A stretch of 64,000 nucleotides of DNA. Source: an uncultured Lachnospiraceae bacterium (GTDB lineage: Bacteria; Bacillota; Clostridia; Lachnospirales; Lachnospiraceae). Below, one piece after another: positions 1 to 8,945 of the stretch. The notes under the pieces were generated by a model. It did not search any database and was not told where the DNA came from. It saw only the letters and a program-made list of their open reading frames with translations. The stretch covers positions 24,339 to 88,338 of the forward strand of contig CAMWXB010000011.1 in the NCBI GenBank assembly GCA_947178125.1, written 5' to 3'. The first letter of the stretch is position 1; every line of letters starts with the position of its first letter. The translations under genes were made by a program, and so were the position numbers.

Positions 1-189
1 TCTTTAAAGAGTCAGTATACAGCAGTTAAAAATGTGATCAATCAGTATCTGCCTGGATTGATGTGCGGAAGCGTGGACCCGGAAACAGAGATTCCTAAAT
101 TTGTATCAGCCTTGAATGATGCGGGATATCAGGAGATTCTTGCTGCAAAACAGGAACAGTTGGATCAGTGGATTGCAGAAAATAAGTAA
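1..189 (+). CDS. Sugar ABC transporter extracellular solute-binding protein, C-terminal end (partial)
   Basis: An open frame enters from the left edge and ends at TAA 187-189, giving the last 62 residues of a longer protein. The tail resembles the end of the large substrate-binding lipoproteins that partner LplB/YtcP-type permeases. Both such permeases follow directly, the first starting 11 nt downstream, so this is the substrate-capture subunit by context. The N-terminus, lipobox and most of the protein lie outside the window, so the substrate cannot be read. Confidence 0.75.
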   Translation, partial: SLKSQYTAVKNVINQYLPGLMCGSVDPETEIPKFVSALNDAGYQEILAAKQEQLDQWIAENK

Positions 190-200
190 AGGAGACGAAT

Positions 201-1133
201 ATGGCAGGAAAGGTAAAAGGAAAGAAAAAGTCAGATATACACAGGACATTGCCGTTATTGCTGATTGCGCTGCCTGGAATCATCTATCTGATCATTAACA
301 ATTATGTGCCTATGTTCGGATTATTTCTGGCATTTAAAGATTACAATTTCATGAAAGGTATCTTCAAAAGTGACTGGTGCGGATTCCAGAATTTTAAATT
401 CCTGTTTGCAACAAAAGACGCTCTGGTCATGACGAGGAACACGATTCTGTATAACCTTGCCTTTATCATCATTGGAACTGCATTTGCAATTTTTATCGCT
501 ATCCTGATGTGTGAACTGGGAAAAAGACTTCGTGTAAAATTGTTTCAGGCTTCTCTCCTGTTGCCGAACCTGCTTTCGTGGGTTGTTATCGGGTTTGTCG
601 CTTATGCTTTCTTAAATGCGGACACAGGTTTTATCAACAAGACAATTTTGGAAAAGATCGGTGCGGAACCGATTGCATGGTATACTTATCAGGCTGCATG
701 GCCGATCATATTGGTGCTGGTAAATTTGTGGAAAAATGCCGGTTATCAGTCCATTATCTTTATGGCAAGCATATCGGGTATTGACCAGTCGTTATACGAG
801 GCAGCAGCGCTCGACGGAGCGACCAAAATTCAGCAGATATTTAAAATTACATTGCCAATGCTGAAACCCACGATCATTACGTTGACACTGATGTCCATAG
901 GCCGTATTTTTTACTCGGACTTCGGTCTGTTCTATCAGGTACCTCAAAATTCGGGCGCTCTGTATAACGTGACGCAGACCATCGATACATATGTTTACCG
1001 CGGTCTGATGGAACTAAACGACGTAGGTATGTCGGCAGCGGCAGGCTTCTATCAGTCCATAGTCGGATTTATTCTGGTCTTGGCAGCAAATGCGATCGTC
1101 CGTAAGCTGGACGCCGATAATGCGTTGTTTTAG
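201..1133 (+). CDS. Sugar ABC transporter permease, LplB family
   Basis: Inner-membrane permease of 310 residues, the usual length for this family. The N-terminus is short and basic, followed by about six hydrophobic segments. The cytoplasmic EAA loop that docks on the ATPase is clear at about residues 196-219 (EAAALDGATKIQQIF then LPMLKP). A GGAGAC ribosome site precedes the ATG. It lies between the solute-binding protein and a second permease 17 nt downstream, so the two probably form the heterodimeric channel. No ATPase is encoded nearby, which is usual for this class because a shared MsmX-like ATPase serves several importers. The substrate is unknown; the esterases downstream suggest an acetylated oligosaccharide. 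Confidence 0.9.
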   Translation: MAGKVKGKKKSDIHRTLPLLLIALPGIIYLIINNYVPMFGLFLAFKDYNFMKGIFKSDWCGFQNFKFLFATKDALVMTRNTILYNLAFIIIGTAFAIFIAILMCELGKRLRVKLFQASLLLPNLLSWVVIGFVAYAFLNADTGFINKTILEKIGAEPIAWYTYQAAWPIILVLVNLWKNAGYQSIIFMASISGIDQSLYEAAALDGATKIQQIFKITLPMLKPTIITLTLMSIGRIFYSDFGLFYQVPQNSGALYNVTQTIDTYVYRGLMELNDVGMSAAAGFYQSIVGFILVLAANAIVRKLDADNALF

Positions 1134-1150
1134 ATGGGAGGGAAGAAAAG

Positions 1151-2035
1151 ATGATTGAAAGTAAAACTTTTAACAGGGCGGCTACCGTTATTTTATCCAT
1201 TTTGGTAATTATTGCCCTGCTGCCCATTGTCCTGATCGTGATTGCTTCTTTTACGGAGGAGACAGTGTTATTACGGGATGGGTATTCTTTCCTGCCAGCG
1301 GCCCTGAGTACGGATGCGTATTATTATATGGTGAAACAGGGGGCTGTCATTGTGCGTGCCTATGGTATTTCTTTTCTGGTTACTGCCGTTGGTACGATAG
1401 GGAGTGTAGTGATTACGACAATGCTTGCCTATCCAATGTCAAGAAAGTCTTTTAAATATGCCAATGCGCTCTCCTTCTTTGTATTCTTCACCATGTTGTT
1501 TAACGGAGGAATTGTTCCATCCTACATAATGTGGACCAGATTTTTTCATATTAAGAATACGATATGGGCATTGATCATTCCGAATTATCTGGTGACGGCA
1601 TTTAATGTAATTCTGGTAAAGAATTTCTATGCCAACAATGTGCCGGATGCTTTAGTGGAAGCGGCACAGATTGACGGAGCGAGCGAATTGAAAATTTTTT
1701 ATAAGATCATGTTCCCGCTGGCGCGTCCGGTCGTGGCCACTGTTGCTTTATTCACAGGTCTGTGTTACTGGAACGATTGGACGAATGGCCTGTACTATGT
1801 GGACAATGAAAAGTTATACAGCATTCAGCTGCTGTTGATCAAGATCATGAATAATATACAGGGACTGAAAGCAAATTCCAGCGTAGCAATGCTGGGAACG
1901 GGCGCTGTGGATCTGCCGGGTACATCCGTGCGAATGGCAATGGCATTTATCGGGATCCTGCCCATCCTGCTGATTTATCCGTTTGTGCAGAAGTATCTGG
2001 TGGAAGGCGTTGTGATTGGAGCCGTAAAAGGATAA
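1151..2035 (+). CDS. Sugar ABC transporter permease, YtcP/LplC (CUT1) family
   Basis: Second permease subunit, 294 residues, with an N-terminal membrane segment at about 13-35 and further helices to the C-terminus. The EAA loop reads EAAQIDGASELKIF followed by FPLARP at about residues 175-198. The ending (YPFVQKYLVEGVVIGAVKG) is a family signature and recurs almost unchanged in the permease at 34247. It follows the first permease after 17 nt and a GGGAGGGAAG ribosome site, so co-translation is likely. Confidence 0.9.
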   Translation: MIESKTFNRAATVILSILVIIALLPIVLIVIASFTEETVLLRDGYSFLPAALSTDAYYYMVKQGAVIVRAYGISFLVTAVGTIGSVVITTMLAYPMSRKSFKYANALSFFVFFTMLFNGGIVPSYIMWTRFFHIKNTIWALIIPNYLVTAFNVILVKNFYANNVPDALVEAAQIDGASELKIFYKIMFPLARPVVATVALFTGLCYWNDWTNGLYYVDNEKLYSIQLLLIKIMNNIQGLKANSSVAMLGTGAVDLPGTSVRMAMAFIGILPILLIYPFVQKYLVEGVVIGAVKG

Positions 2036-2063
2036 AATGAAATGGTTGGAAGGAGAAGGATAA

Positions 2064-2489
2064 ATGGGAGAATTATCATTGATGGCGGAGGAAGTGCTGA
2101 AAATCCACGCTAAATGTACACAGGGACTGGAAGTTGGAAAATCGAGGGATGGCTCTTTATGTGTCATCCCCATTGTCGGAGGCAGTTTCGAGGGGAAAAT
2201 ATCCGGACTGGTGGTTTCCGGCGGCGCGGACTGGAATACAGGAAAAAGCAAGGGAGCACATGTATTTGCCAAATATCTTCTTCAGGCAGATGACGGAGAG
2301 TACATCGCCATAGAGAATGAGGGACTGATATCCGATGATGCGGAAGATGTGAAAATTAAAACAGTTCCAAGCTTTTCGGCAAGGGAAGACGGCCCTTATT
2401 CATGGCTGAACTATGGCGTTTATGTAGGGAGTCTGGGAAGCGGAACAGAAGAGGGTATGGTAGAGATCACGATTTATAAGATGAAATAG
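2064..2489 (+). CDS. DUF3237 family protein
   Basis: Small soluble protein of 141 residues with the DUF3237 pattern: IPIVGGSFEGKISG in the first third, GGADWN, and an acidic DGEYIAIENEG stretch around residue 80. This family is a compact beta-barrel of unknown biochemical role, often beside sugar transport or catabolic genes. The start at 2064 follows GGAAGGAGAAGG; a second in-frame ATG at 2082 has no comparable site. It sits between the permeases and an SGNH esterase, so a role in handling the imported ligand is plausible but unproven. Confidence 0.7.
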   Translation: MGELSLMAEEVLKIHAKCTQGLEVGKSRDGSLCVIPIVGGSFEGKISGLVVSGGADWNTGKSKGAHVFAKYLLQADDGEYIAIENEGLISDDAEDVKIKTVPSFSAREDGPYSWLNYGVYVGSLGSGTEEGMVEITIYKMK

Positions 2490-2507
2490 CAGGGGGTACA
2501 TAATAAA

Positions 2508-3692
2508 ATGGGCCACTGGGGGAAAATATGGAATTATATTCCCGTCAATTGGGGAACACAGGTCGGTTCCCTGGAAAATTGGACGCAGAAGGTGTGGATT
2601 CGGAATAATTTGAATGGCGCACAGGTCAGGATTCAGTTTTGTAATTTATATGATATGGATGTGCTGGTCCTGGATTCGGTCACGATAGGGAAATGGGATA
2701 AAGAAGCAGGGAAGGTAAAAGAAATTCAGGAAGTGACATACCGGGGAAATCAGGTAATTCAAATCCAGCCGGGAGATTCCTTTTACAGTGACAGTGTTTC
2801 GTTGTATGTGAAGGAAACAGACGATTTGGTGGTTTCCATTTATTTCAGGGAAAAACATGAGTTTTACGGCCTCTGCCAGACTTGGAGCGCCCGGAGTTTC
2901 AGAAGCAGCTTTCATGAAGGTAATCAGGTGAAAAGCGAAACCTTGTGGGGAATGTCTACGGTAGAAGCTTTTCCTTTTTTCGGATATGATGAAAATGTAT
3001 GTAATGGGGCGGCAGGCATGTGCGGTATACAGGTCTTGACAGAGGATGAGGTTACGACAATGGTATGTTTTGGGGATTCCATTACGCATATGTCTTATTA
3101 TTTTGATCCGCTCATGGAGACGCTCTATCAGAAATATCCGGGAAAGATCGCGCTGCTCAACTGTGGAATTGGCGGAAACCGTATCCTTTATGATGCCTGC
3201 TATGTGGAAGAAATTCCCGGTCATGGGAAATGTTTTGGCGATGCAGGTGTTAAACGGTTTGAGCGGGATGTCTATGGGGATGTCATGCCGGATATTATTT
3301 TCTTTCTGGAAGGTGTGAATGACTGCACACATGGCCTGGCATTCGGCATACCTGGGGAGGTGCCTGACGGGGCAATGCTTTGGGCGGGAATAAAGAAGAT
3401 TATAGAAAAGGCGCATGAAATGAACAGCAGGATATATATCAGTACGGTGATGCCTTTCGGATGCTATGAAGATGAATTTCGGGAACAGGCCGAGGGGATA
3501 CGGCAGGAATTGAATGATTTGATCCGGAAGAATCAGGGAATGGCAGATGGATTTCTGGATTTGGATCAGATTATGAGAAAACCGGAAGACATTCATTTTA
3601 TGAAAGACGGGATGCATCTGGGAGATGGGATACATCCTGATGAAGCAGGAGGCCGGGAGATGGCAGCGGCGATTGTGGGAAAATGGTTTTGA
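2508..3692 (+). CDS. SGNH/GDSL-family hydrolase (probable carbohydrate esterase)
   Basis: 394 residues without an obvious signal peptide. An N-terminal beta-rich region of about 180 residues is followed by an SGNH domain: block I CFGDSITHMS at about 187-196 with the nucleophile Ser, GVNDCTHG as block III, and DGIHPDEAG near the end supplying the catalytic Asp/His pair. Such enzymes commonly remove acetyl groups from oligosaccharides. It is cotranscribed with the upstream sugar importer and followed by a second, unrelated-looking SGNH esterase, suggesting intracellular deacetylation of the imported glycan. Activity and substrate are inferred. Confidence 0.8.
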   Translation: MGHWGKIWNYIPVNWGTQVGSLENWTQKVWIRNNLNGAQVRIQFCNLYDMDVLVLDSVTIGKWDKEAGKVKEIQEVTYRGNQVIQIQPGDSFYSDSVSLYVKETDDLVVSIYFREKHEFYGLCQTWSARSFRSSFHEGNQVKSETLWGMSTVEAFPFFGYDENVCNGAAGMCGIQVLTEDEVTTMVCFGDSITHMSYYFDPLMETLYQKYPGKIALLNCGIGGNRILYDACYVEEIPGHGKCFGDAGVKRFERDVYGDVMPDIIFFLEGVNDCTHGLAFGIPGEVPDGAMLWAGIKKIIEKAHEMNSRIYISTVMPFGCYEDEFREQAEGIRQELNDLIRKNQGMADGFLDLDQIMRKPEDIHFMKDGMHLGDGIHPDEAGGREMAAAIVGKWF

Positions 3693-3731
3693 GCCCACAG
3701 GGCGGCATTGCGTGAAGTCTGGAGAGTGATC

Positions 3732-4841
3732 ATGAAAAAAATAGAAATAAAAGATATCGTAAATATTATTCACAGGTTGGGGAGAACATATCAGGATACA
3801 GAGACCGGGATATTGTATTTTAACTGGACTTGCAGCGGTCTGGAACTGATATTCCGGGGAACTTGTCTGATCGCATCGCTGTATGCGCAGTCCGGCGTGG
3901 AGGCAGAAAGAGAAGTTGTCAGCGGGAATATGGAAGAACGCACTATATGGCCATGGGTATCGGTCTTTCTGGATGAGGAAGAAGTTCCATACCGTCGGTT
4001 TGAAATATCAAAAGCGAAAGATACCCAGTTGATTTTTCAAAGCGAGACAGAAGAAACACACAGAATCCGCATCGTGAAGATTACGGAAAACCTGAAGGGC
4101 GGTCTCGGAATCGATCATTTTTTTGTGGACGGAGAAATCCTTCCCCGGATAAACCGGCCAGGCAGGCGAAAGATTGAATTTATCGGAGATTCCATCACCT
4201 GTGGTTTTGGAAACGAGACGAAGGAAAAGGACAGGCTGTTCTATTCTGCCGAAGAAAACGGCTGGCTGTCCCATGCGGCGATTGCCGCAAGAATGTTGAA
4301 TATGGATTGGGATATGATCTGCGTATCCGGAATCTGTCTGGGAAAAAGAGACGTGATTCCGCTGCCTTATGCCATGAATGAACTATATTTTTATACGGAC
4401 CGTATCCTGGAAGACAGACTGGAAAAAAATGTGTATCGGGAATGGGATTTTACATCCAATGCGTCGGATTATGTGGTATTGAACCTTGGAACGAACGATG
4501 CCACCGGAATCATAGGGGCAGTTGATCCTGAACAGGAGGAAAGGAAGTTTCATGGGGAATATTACGGATTTTTAAAAATGCTCAGGGAGTATAACGGGCC
4601 TGATACAAGGATTATCTGTGCGCTTGGCAGCATGGATTATTACCTTTATCATCATATTGTAGAAGTAGTAACAGAATACCGGAATGATACAGGGGATGGC
4701 AGGATTACCTGTTTCCGTTATCCAAAGATTGATTTCATGGATCCACTGGGCGCATGCGCGCATCCTCATGTTATAACACATGAAAAAATGGCGAAAGCCT
4801 TAGTAGAATATATAAAAATGCTGGAGGGAAATACGGTTTGA
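3732..4841 (+). CDS. SGNH hydrolase with N-terminal jelly-roll, CE2-like acetylesterase
   Basis: 369 residues from the ATG at 3732, chosen because GGAGAG lies just upstream; an in-frame start at 3708 lacks a ribosome site. The first ~140 residues look like the beta-sandwich found before the catalytic domain in carbohydrate esterase family 2. The SGNH domain follows: IEFIGDSITCGFGNE around 150-164, NLGTNDATG near 255, and an AHPHVITHEKMAKAL ending with the catalytic His. CE2 enzymes deacetylate xylo- and gluco-oligosaccharides. It is the last gene of the operon and precedes a terminator hairpin. Confidence 0.8.
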   Translation: MKKIEIKDIVNIIHRLGRTYQDTETGILYFNWTCSGLELIFRGTCLIASLYAQSGVEAEREVVSGNMEERTIWPWVSVFLDEEEVPYRRFEISKAKDTQLIFQSETEETHRIRIVKITENLKGGLGIDHFFVDGEILPRINRPGRRKIEFIGDSITCGFGNETKEKDRLFYSAEENGWLSHAAIAARMLNMDWDMICVSGICLGKRDVIPLPYAMNELYFYTDRILEDRLEKNVYREWDFTSNASDYVVLNLGTNDATGIIGAVDPEQEERKFHGEYYGFLKMLREYNGPDTRIICALGSMDYYLYHHIVEVVTEYRNDTGDGRITCFRYPKIDFMDPLGACAHPHVITHEKMAKALVEYIKMLEGNTV

Positions 4842-4864
4842 TATTTCCGAACGTATTATTTCGC

Positions 4865-4898
4865 AGAGGGCATGATCGCTATCATGCCTTCTTTGCTT
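4865..4898 (+). terminator. Rho-independent-like terminator after the first ABC/esterase operon
   Basis: A 12-bp stem (4865-4876 with 4881-4892, one G-T pair) with a CGCT loop lies 24 nt after the esterase stop. The T-tract is broken (TTGCTTT), so termination may be partial. Confidence 0.6.
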
Positions 4899-4925
4899 TA
4901 CAGACCGGTCGAAAACGGGTACAAT
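4897..4925 (+). promoter_or_regulatory. Probable SigA promoter of hflX
   Basis: TTTACA at 4897-4902 and TACAAT at 4920-4925 are separated by 17 nt. The site starts right at the end of the terminator hairpin and 34 nt before the hflX start. Confidence 0.5.
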
Positions 4926-4958
4926 AAGCAATAAAAAGAAACGGTTCATGGAGGGATT

Positions 4959-6266
4959 ATGGAAAAAGCGTTGTTGGTCGGTATGAATCTGAATAACGGA
5001 GAAGACTACAGGCTTTCGCTGGAAGAACTGGAAAATCTGGCGAATGCCTGTGAAATGGAAGTGGCCGGTATTGTAGAGCAGAACCTGCCGGAGATTCATA
5101 AAGCATTTTATATTGGAACCGGAAAAGTGGAAGAAGTTCGGGAGGAAGCGGAAGCGCAGAACGTGGATGTAGTGGTGTTTGATAATTCCCTTTCCCCGAT
5201 GCAGATACGAAATTTACAGGAAAAAATCGGGAAGCCGATACTGGACAGGAGCACGCTGATACTGGATATTTTTGCCAGACGGGCCCGTACCAGAGAGGCT
5301 AAGCTGCAGGTAGAGGTGGCGAGATTACAATATATGCTTCCGAGACTCGTCGGCCTTCATGCGGCGCTCAGTCGTCAGGGCGGCGGCAGTGGTTCGCTGA
5401 GCAATAAGGGCGCCGGCGAAAAGAAGCTGGAACTGGACAGAAGAGTTTTGGAGCACCGGCTCGCGGAATACCGAAGGGAATTAAAAGAGGTCGGCGCGCA
5501 GCGGCTGACACAGCGGAAACAGCGTGCGGCTTCCGGTATGCCGCGGGTGGCATTAGTCGGTTATACCAATGCCGGAAAGTCTACGCTGTTAAATGCCATG
5601 CTGGAGTTATACGGCGTGGATGAAATTGATGTGGAAGAGAAAAAAGTCATGGAAAAGGATATGCTTTTTGCAACGCTCGATACGACGGTGCGTAAGATCG
5701 CACCGGAGGGGCACCATGCCTTTCTTCTGTCGGATACGGTCGGATTCATTCATAAACTGCCCCACCATCTGGTGGAAGCTTTTCGCTCTACGCTGGAAGA
5801 AGCGAAGGAAGCGGATATTTTGCTGCAGGTGGTGGATTACAGCGACAGTCATTACAAAGAACAGATTGCCGTAACGGAACGTACGCTGAAAGAACTGGGG
5901 GCGGATGGGATTCCGATGCTTTACGTTTATAATAAAGCGGATAAAGTTTCTGCGGAAGATATACCGGGCGGTGCAACTGCGGATGAAGATATCATCGGCA
6001 GTCTTCCGGTTGTGCTGCAGGACAGTATCTATCTGTCCGCCAGAGAAAAGACCGGTATGGAAGAACTGGTCTGTCTGATCGAGCGGAAGCTGTCGGACGG
6101 TTATTCGGAATGTACTTTTTTAATTCCCTATACCGATGGCAGAGCCGTATCTTATCTCAATGAAAATGCAGTAGTCTATGAAACGTCATATCAGGAGAAC
6201 GGCGTTCTGCTGAGAGTCAGCTGTAAGACGGAAGATGGCAGATATTATGAAAAATACAGGATATGA
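4959..6266 (+). CDS. hflX: GTPase HflX
   Basis: Ribosome-associated GTPase of 435 residues that splits stalled or stressed ribosomes. The N-terminal HflX domain has the conserved YIGTGKVEEV and the glycine-rich QGGGSGSLSNKGAGE linker near residue 145, followed by a helical region. The G domain has the Walker A GYTNAGKST at about 201, ATLDTTVR (switch I), DTVGFIHKLPHHLVEAF (G3 and switch II) and NKAD (G4). Length and motifs are typical. It is preceded by its own promoter and overlaps the next frame at its stop codon. Confidence 0.96.
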   Translation: MEKALLVGMNLNNGEDYRLSLEELENLANACEMEVAGIVEQNLPEIHKAFYIGTGKVEEVREEAEAQNVDVVVFDNSLSPMQIRNLQEKIGKPILDRSTLILDIFARRARTREAKLQVEVARLQYMLPRLVGLHAALSRQGGGSGSLSNKGAGEKKLELDRRVLEHRLAEYRRELKEVGAQRLTQRKQRAASGMPRVALVGYTNAGKSTLLNAMLELYGVDEIDVEEKKVMEKDMLFATLDTTVRKIAPEGHHAFLLSDTVGFIHKLPHHLVEAFRSTLEEAKEADILLQVVDYSDSHYKEQIAVTERTLKELGADGIPMLYVYNKADKVSAEDIPGGATADEDIIGSLPVVLQDSIYLSAREKTGMEELVCLIERKLSDGYSECTFLIPYTDGRAVSYLNENAVVYETSYQENGVLLRVSCKTEDGRYYEKYRI

Positions 6267-6277
6267 AAGGATGCGTT

Positions 6278-7351
6278 ATGGAGAAAGCTGCTAGAAATCC
6301 GAATCATGAATTACTACGTCTGCTCGCAATGTATATGATCGTCTTCATTCATGCCAATATATATCTTGGAGCGTTCTGTGAGGGGCGTTTATGGACTTTT
6401 TTCAATGGTATGGTGAATGGTATCTGTAATATAGGCGTATCGTGCTTTATCCTGATTTCAGGATATTATGGGGTAAAATTCAGCATTCGTAAATTTGTTA
6501 AAATGGAATGTATGATGATAACGTATTCTCTGCTGGAGACGGCATTTCTTTTTTGGATGGCGCCGGAACAGATGCAGGGTGCAGCGTTATTAGAACAGCT
6601 GATCAAGTCTTTTCTGCCTTTTATTACGAGAAAATACTGGTTCTATTCTGCTTATGTATGCCTTCTCTTTTTGAGCGGTTATTTACAGAAATTTATAGAC
6701 TGTCTGGACAGGGAAACATTCAAAAGACTGTTGCTGCTTCTTTTGACATTGTTCAGCGTGCTTCCTACCGTTTTCTATTTTGAACAGATACCGGATAATG
6801 GAAAGGGCCTTGTGCAGATGCTCATGGTATATATGATAGGAAGATATATCCGAATGTATCAGGATATCAGACTGCCGAAAAAAGCGGGGATTATTTTTAT
6901 CCTGCTATGGATTCTGAATGGTATCTCCCATGAAATCCCGATTCAGATTGGCGGTATTTATCATCATTTGTGTAAAGACAACAGTATTACCAATCTGATC
7001 ATGGCGCTCATTTTATTCTATGCTTTTAAAGAACTGAAACTTTTCAGGACATGGAACGAGGGGAAGAACGGGAAGAACGGGAAGGCCGGTAAGGCTGTCA
7101 ACAAAGCGGCTGGATATGTGTTTGCAGTATTTGCGCTGAACAATACATTCGTAACAGTCGGCATGGAGCGGCTGCTTCAGGAAGGCCTTCAAAGTGTGGG
7201 CGGTATGATTGGATTTCTGGAACTGGCGGGCATTGTGGCAGCTGTTTTGCTCGGCTGTCTTCTGATCGGAGCTATCAGAGAACTGCTTTTTGGCAGACTT
7301 GACCAAAAACTGGGGATTTTTGTTGAGAATAAGCTTACTTTTTTACATTGA
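6278..7351 (+). CDS. Acyltransferase-3 family membrane protein
   Basis: 357 residues with about ten hydrophobic segments. The N-terminus has the family hallmark NHELLRLLAMYMIVFIHAN, in which the Arg and His are the conserved residues of acyltransferase-3 (OafA/WecH-like) proteins, followed by FILISGYYG. These enzymes move acetyl or other acyl groups onto cell-surface glycans or lipids. The ATG at 6278 has AAAGG seven bases upstream; the in-frame ATG at 6263 overlaps the hflX stop and lacks a site. A Gly/Lys/Asn-rich loop (EGKNGKNGKAGKA) near residue 270 is a local low-complexity insertion. The acceptor is unknown. Confidence 0.8.
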   Translation: MEKAARNPNHELLRLLAMYMIVFIHANIYLGAFCEGRLWTFFNGMVNGICNIGVSCFILISGYYGVKFSIRKFVKMECMMITYSLLETAFLFWMAPEQMQGAALLEQLIKSFLPFITRKYWFYSAYVCLLFLSGYLQKFIDCLDRETFKRLLLLLLTLFSVLPTVFYFEQIPDNGKGLVQMLMVYMIGRYIRMYQDIRLPKKAGIIFILLWILNGISHEIPIQIGGIYHHLCKDNSITNLIMALILFYAFKELKLFRTWNEGKNGKNGKAGKAVNKAAGYVFAVFALNNTFVTVGMERLLQEGLQSVGGMIGFLELAGIVAAVLLGCLLIGAIRELLFGRLDQKLGIFVENKLTFLH

Positions 7352-7376
7352 CAGGAGTTCTGATATAGAATATAAT
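7348..7376 (+). promoter_or_regulatory. Consensus SigA promoter overlapping the acyltransferase stop codon
   Basis: TTGACA (7348-7353), a 17-nt spacer and TATAAT (7371-7376) form a perfect vegetative promoter. The TGA stop codon of the upstream gene is part of the -35 box. It drives the lipoprotein gene starting at 7434. Confidence 0.85.
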
Positions 7377-7433
7377 GCTAATCGTTTATAGACATATACA
7401 TAGAAAAGTTGAAAGAGAGGGGCAGCAGTAACA

Positions 7434-8591
7434 ATGAAGAAGTTAGTACTGATGGGTATGTGTGCCGTTTTGTGTTTTCAGATGACAGCATGTAGCGGCG
7501 GTGCGGCGAAGGACACCCAGAAAAAGGAAGAGGCGATGGCTCTGCTCGGGGATGACCTGACAAGCGGCGAACTGGTGATTGACGGAAAGAAGTATTCTTT
7601 CCCTGACGACGTTTCGAAATGGACAGAAGGCGGATGGCATATTTCCAATAGATATGATAATACGGATACATTTGAGCTGGAATATAATGTAGAGACCAAT
7701 GTATTTGAAATGTTCAATGATGAAAAAAGTTCGGAATATGTCAGCATGTGTGCGATCAATCTCGACACGGAACCGAAAAAGATCGTGGAATCCACCGTTT
7801 CCTATCTTGATGTGGACCTTTCACAGGCGAAAGATGCGATGTATGTTGTGCTTCCCGGCGGCATTACCTGCGAAAGCACGAAAGAGGATGTCAGAAATGC
7901 CTATGGCGAGCCAGATGCGGAAGACGATGACTGTTTCCAGTATCTTTATACCAATGAGGACGGTCTCGACATCGTCGTAGAAATTAATTTTGTAGATCAT
8001 GCCCATTCGGTAATTTATTCACTGGCAGATTCCAACTGGGGTTCCGTGACCAATGCTGAAGAATGTGCAGAATTTATCAATGCGGCACTGGAAACGAGTT
8101 TCTATGGTAAGTTCGATACTTATGTAGATGAGAACTTCGATACATTGGAAGGCGCACAGGAATTGTATGATTCCGAGGTTCAGTATTATGCAGAGGGCCT
8201 TATGTATTATCTGGATATCGATTACGAGACGGTCGATGAAGAAATTGCGGCCGGATTCCGTGAAGTTGCCGCAGCAGTCCTTGCTAAATTCAAATGGGAT
8301 GCACCGGTCGTTGATCTTATGGATGGCGTGCCGCTTGGAAGCTTCGAACTTACGATGTATCCGACGGACTACCTCGATATCATTATAGAAGATGCACAGG
8401 CTGTAGCGGACAGTGGGCTTGATGGAGATGAATATGCACAGGGAATGCTCGATGCGATAAGACCTAAGGTGGATGAGATTTCCTATAGAGAGCCGATTAC
8501 CAAGACCTATGATCTGGATTTGAATAACGGCGTTGTTTCACAGGATGACTGGGAAAATATCGATGATGTTCTGATGGATTTGTCAGAATAA
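7434..8591 (+). CDS. Lipoprotein of unknown function
   Basis: 385 residues. A signal peptide with lipobox ends MTAC at about residues 18-21, so the mature protein is anchored to the outer face of the membrane by the Cys. The rest is acidic and soluble with no transmembrane segment. The central part (GGITCESTKEDVRNAYGEPD) resembles the strand-turn pattern of small secreted lipoproteins from Clostridia, but no named domain is recognised. It has its own strong promoter and a terminator right after, so it is a single-gene unit. Confidence 0.75.
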   Translation: MKKLVLMGMCAVLCFQMTACSGGAAKDTQKKEEAMALLGDDLTSGELVIDGKKYSFPDDVSKWTEGGWHISNRYDNTDTFELEYNVETNVFEMFNDEKSSEYVSMCAINLDTEPKKIVESTVSYLDVDLSQAKDAMYVVLPGGITCESTKEDVRNAYGEPDAEDDDCFQYLYTNEDGLDIVVEINFVDHAHSVIYSLADSNWGSVTNAEECAEFINAALETSFYGKFDTYVDENFDTLEGAQELYDSEVQYYAEGLMYYLDIDYETVDEEIAAGFREVAAAVLAKFKWDAPVVDLMDGVPLGSFELTMYPTDYLDIIIEDAQAVADSGLDGDEYAQGMLDAIRPKVDEISYREPITKTYDLDLNNGVVSQDDWENIDDVLMDLSE

Positions 8592-8608
8592 CGTACAAGA
8601 TTGACTAT

Positions 8609-8648
8609 AAAAACACGATATCTGTTTGAAAGCGGATATCGTGTTTTT
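8609..8648 (+). terminator. Terminator after lipoprotein gene
   Basis: A perfect 14-bp stem (8609-8622 with 8635-8648), 12-nt loop, with a run of A on the 5' side and T on the 3' side. The symmetry would allow termination in both directions. Confidence 0.85.
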
Positions 8649-8743
8649 ATCATAAAAGGAAATATTGTAATCTTATCTGTCTTTTCTGTGGGTGAAGATT
8701 TTGGGACAAAGATGGAAAAGATGGATAAAGATGTCAAAACTCA

Positions 8744-8772
8744 TTGCATAGAAATGCTTTTTCCTATATAAT
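8744..8772 (+). promoter_or_regulatory. SigA promoter of the aconitase-family gene
   Basis: TTGCAT (8744-8749), 17-nt spacer and TATAAT (8767-8772). It lies about 175 nt before the start codon, leaving a long leader that holds the repeated hairpin elements described separately. Confidence 0.7.
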
Positions 8773-8796
8773 AAATAATTAGAATCGGCAGAAATA

Positions 8797-8945
8797 TTGT
8801 GCCTGCGCATAGCGAACGATGTTCGCATTTAAAGTTCGCAGGTCGAGAGAAAGGCATGGTTATAGTGTGAAAAATAAATTTTTCACACGCGAATTTGTGC
8901 CTGCGGCCCAAAGTTCGCAGGTCGAGAGAAAGGTATGGTTATAAG
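8797..8945 (+). repeat. Duplicated hairpin leader element before the aconitase-family gene
   Basis: Two related units each start TTGTGCCTGCG and end with a shared 3' block: AAAGTTCGCAGGTCGAGAGA, then AAGG, C or T, and ATGGTTATA. The 3' blocks begin at 8831 and 8910, 79 nt apart. In each unit CCTGCG can pair with CGCAGG; the first also contains a GCGAAC-GTTCGC hairpin. A third hairpin, TGTGAAAAAT/ATTTTTCACA, lies between them. The last unit carries the ribosome site of the downstream gene. The tract GAGAGAAAGGCATGGT recurs at 55494-55509 before the NlpC/P60 gene. Confidence 0.75.
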
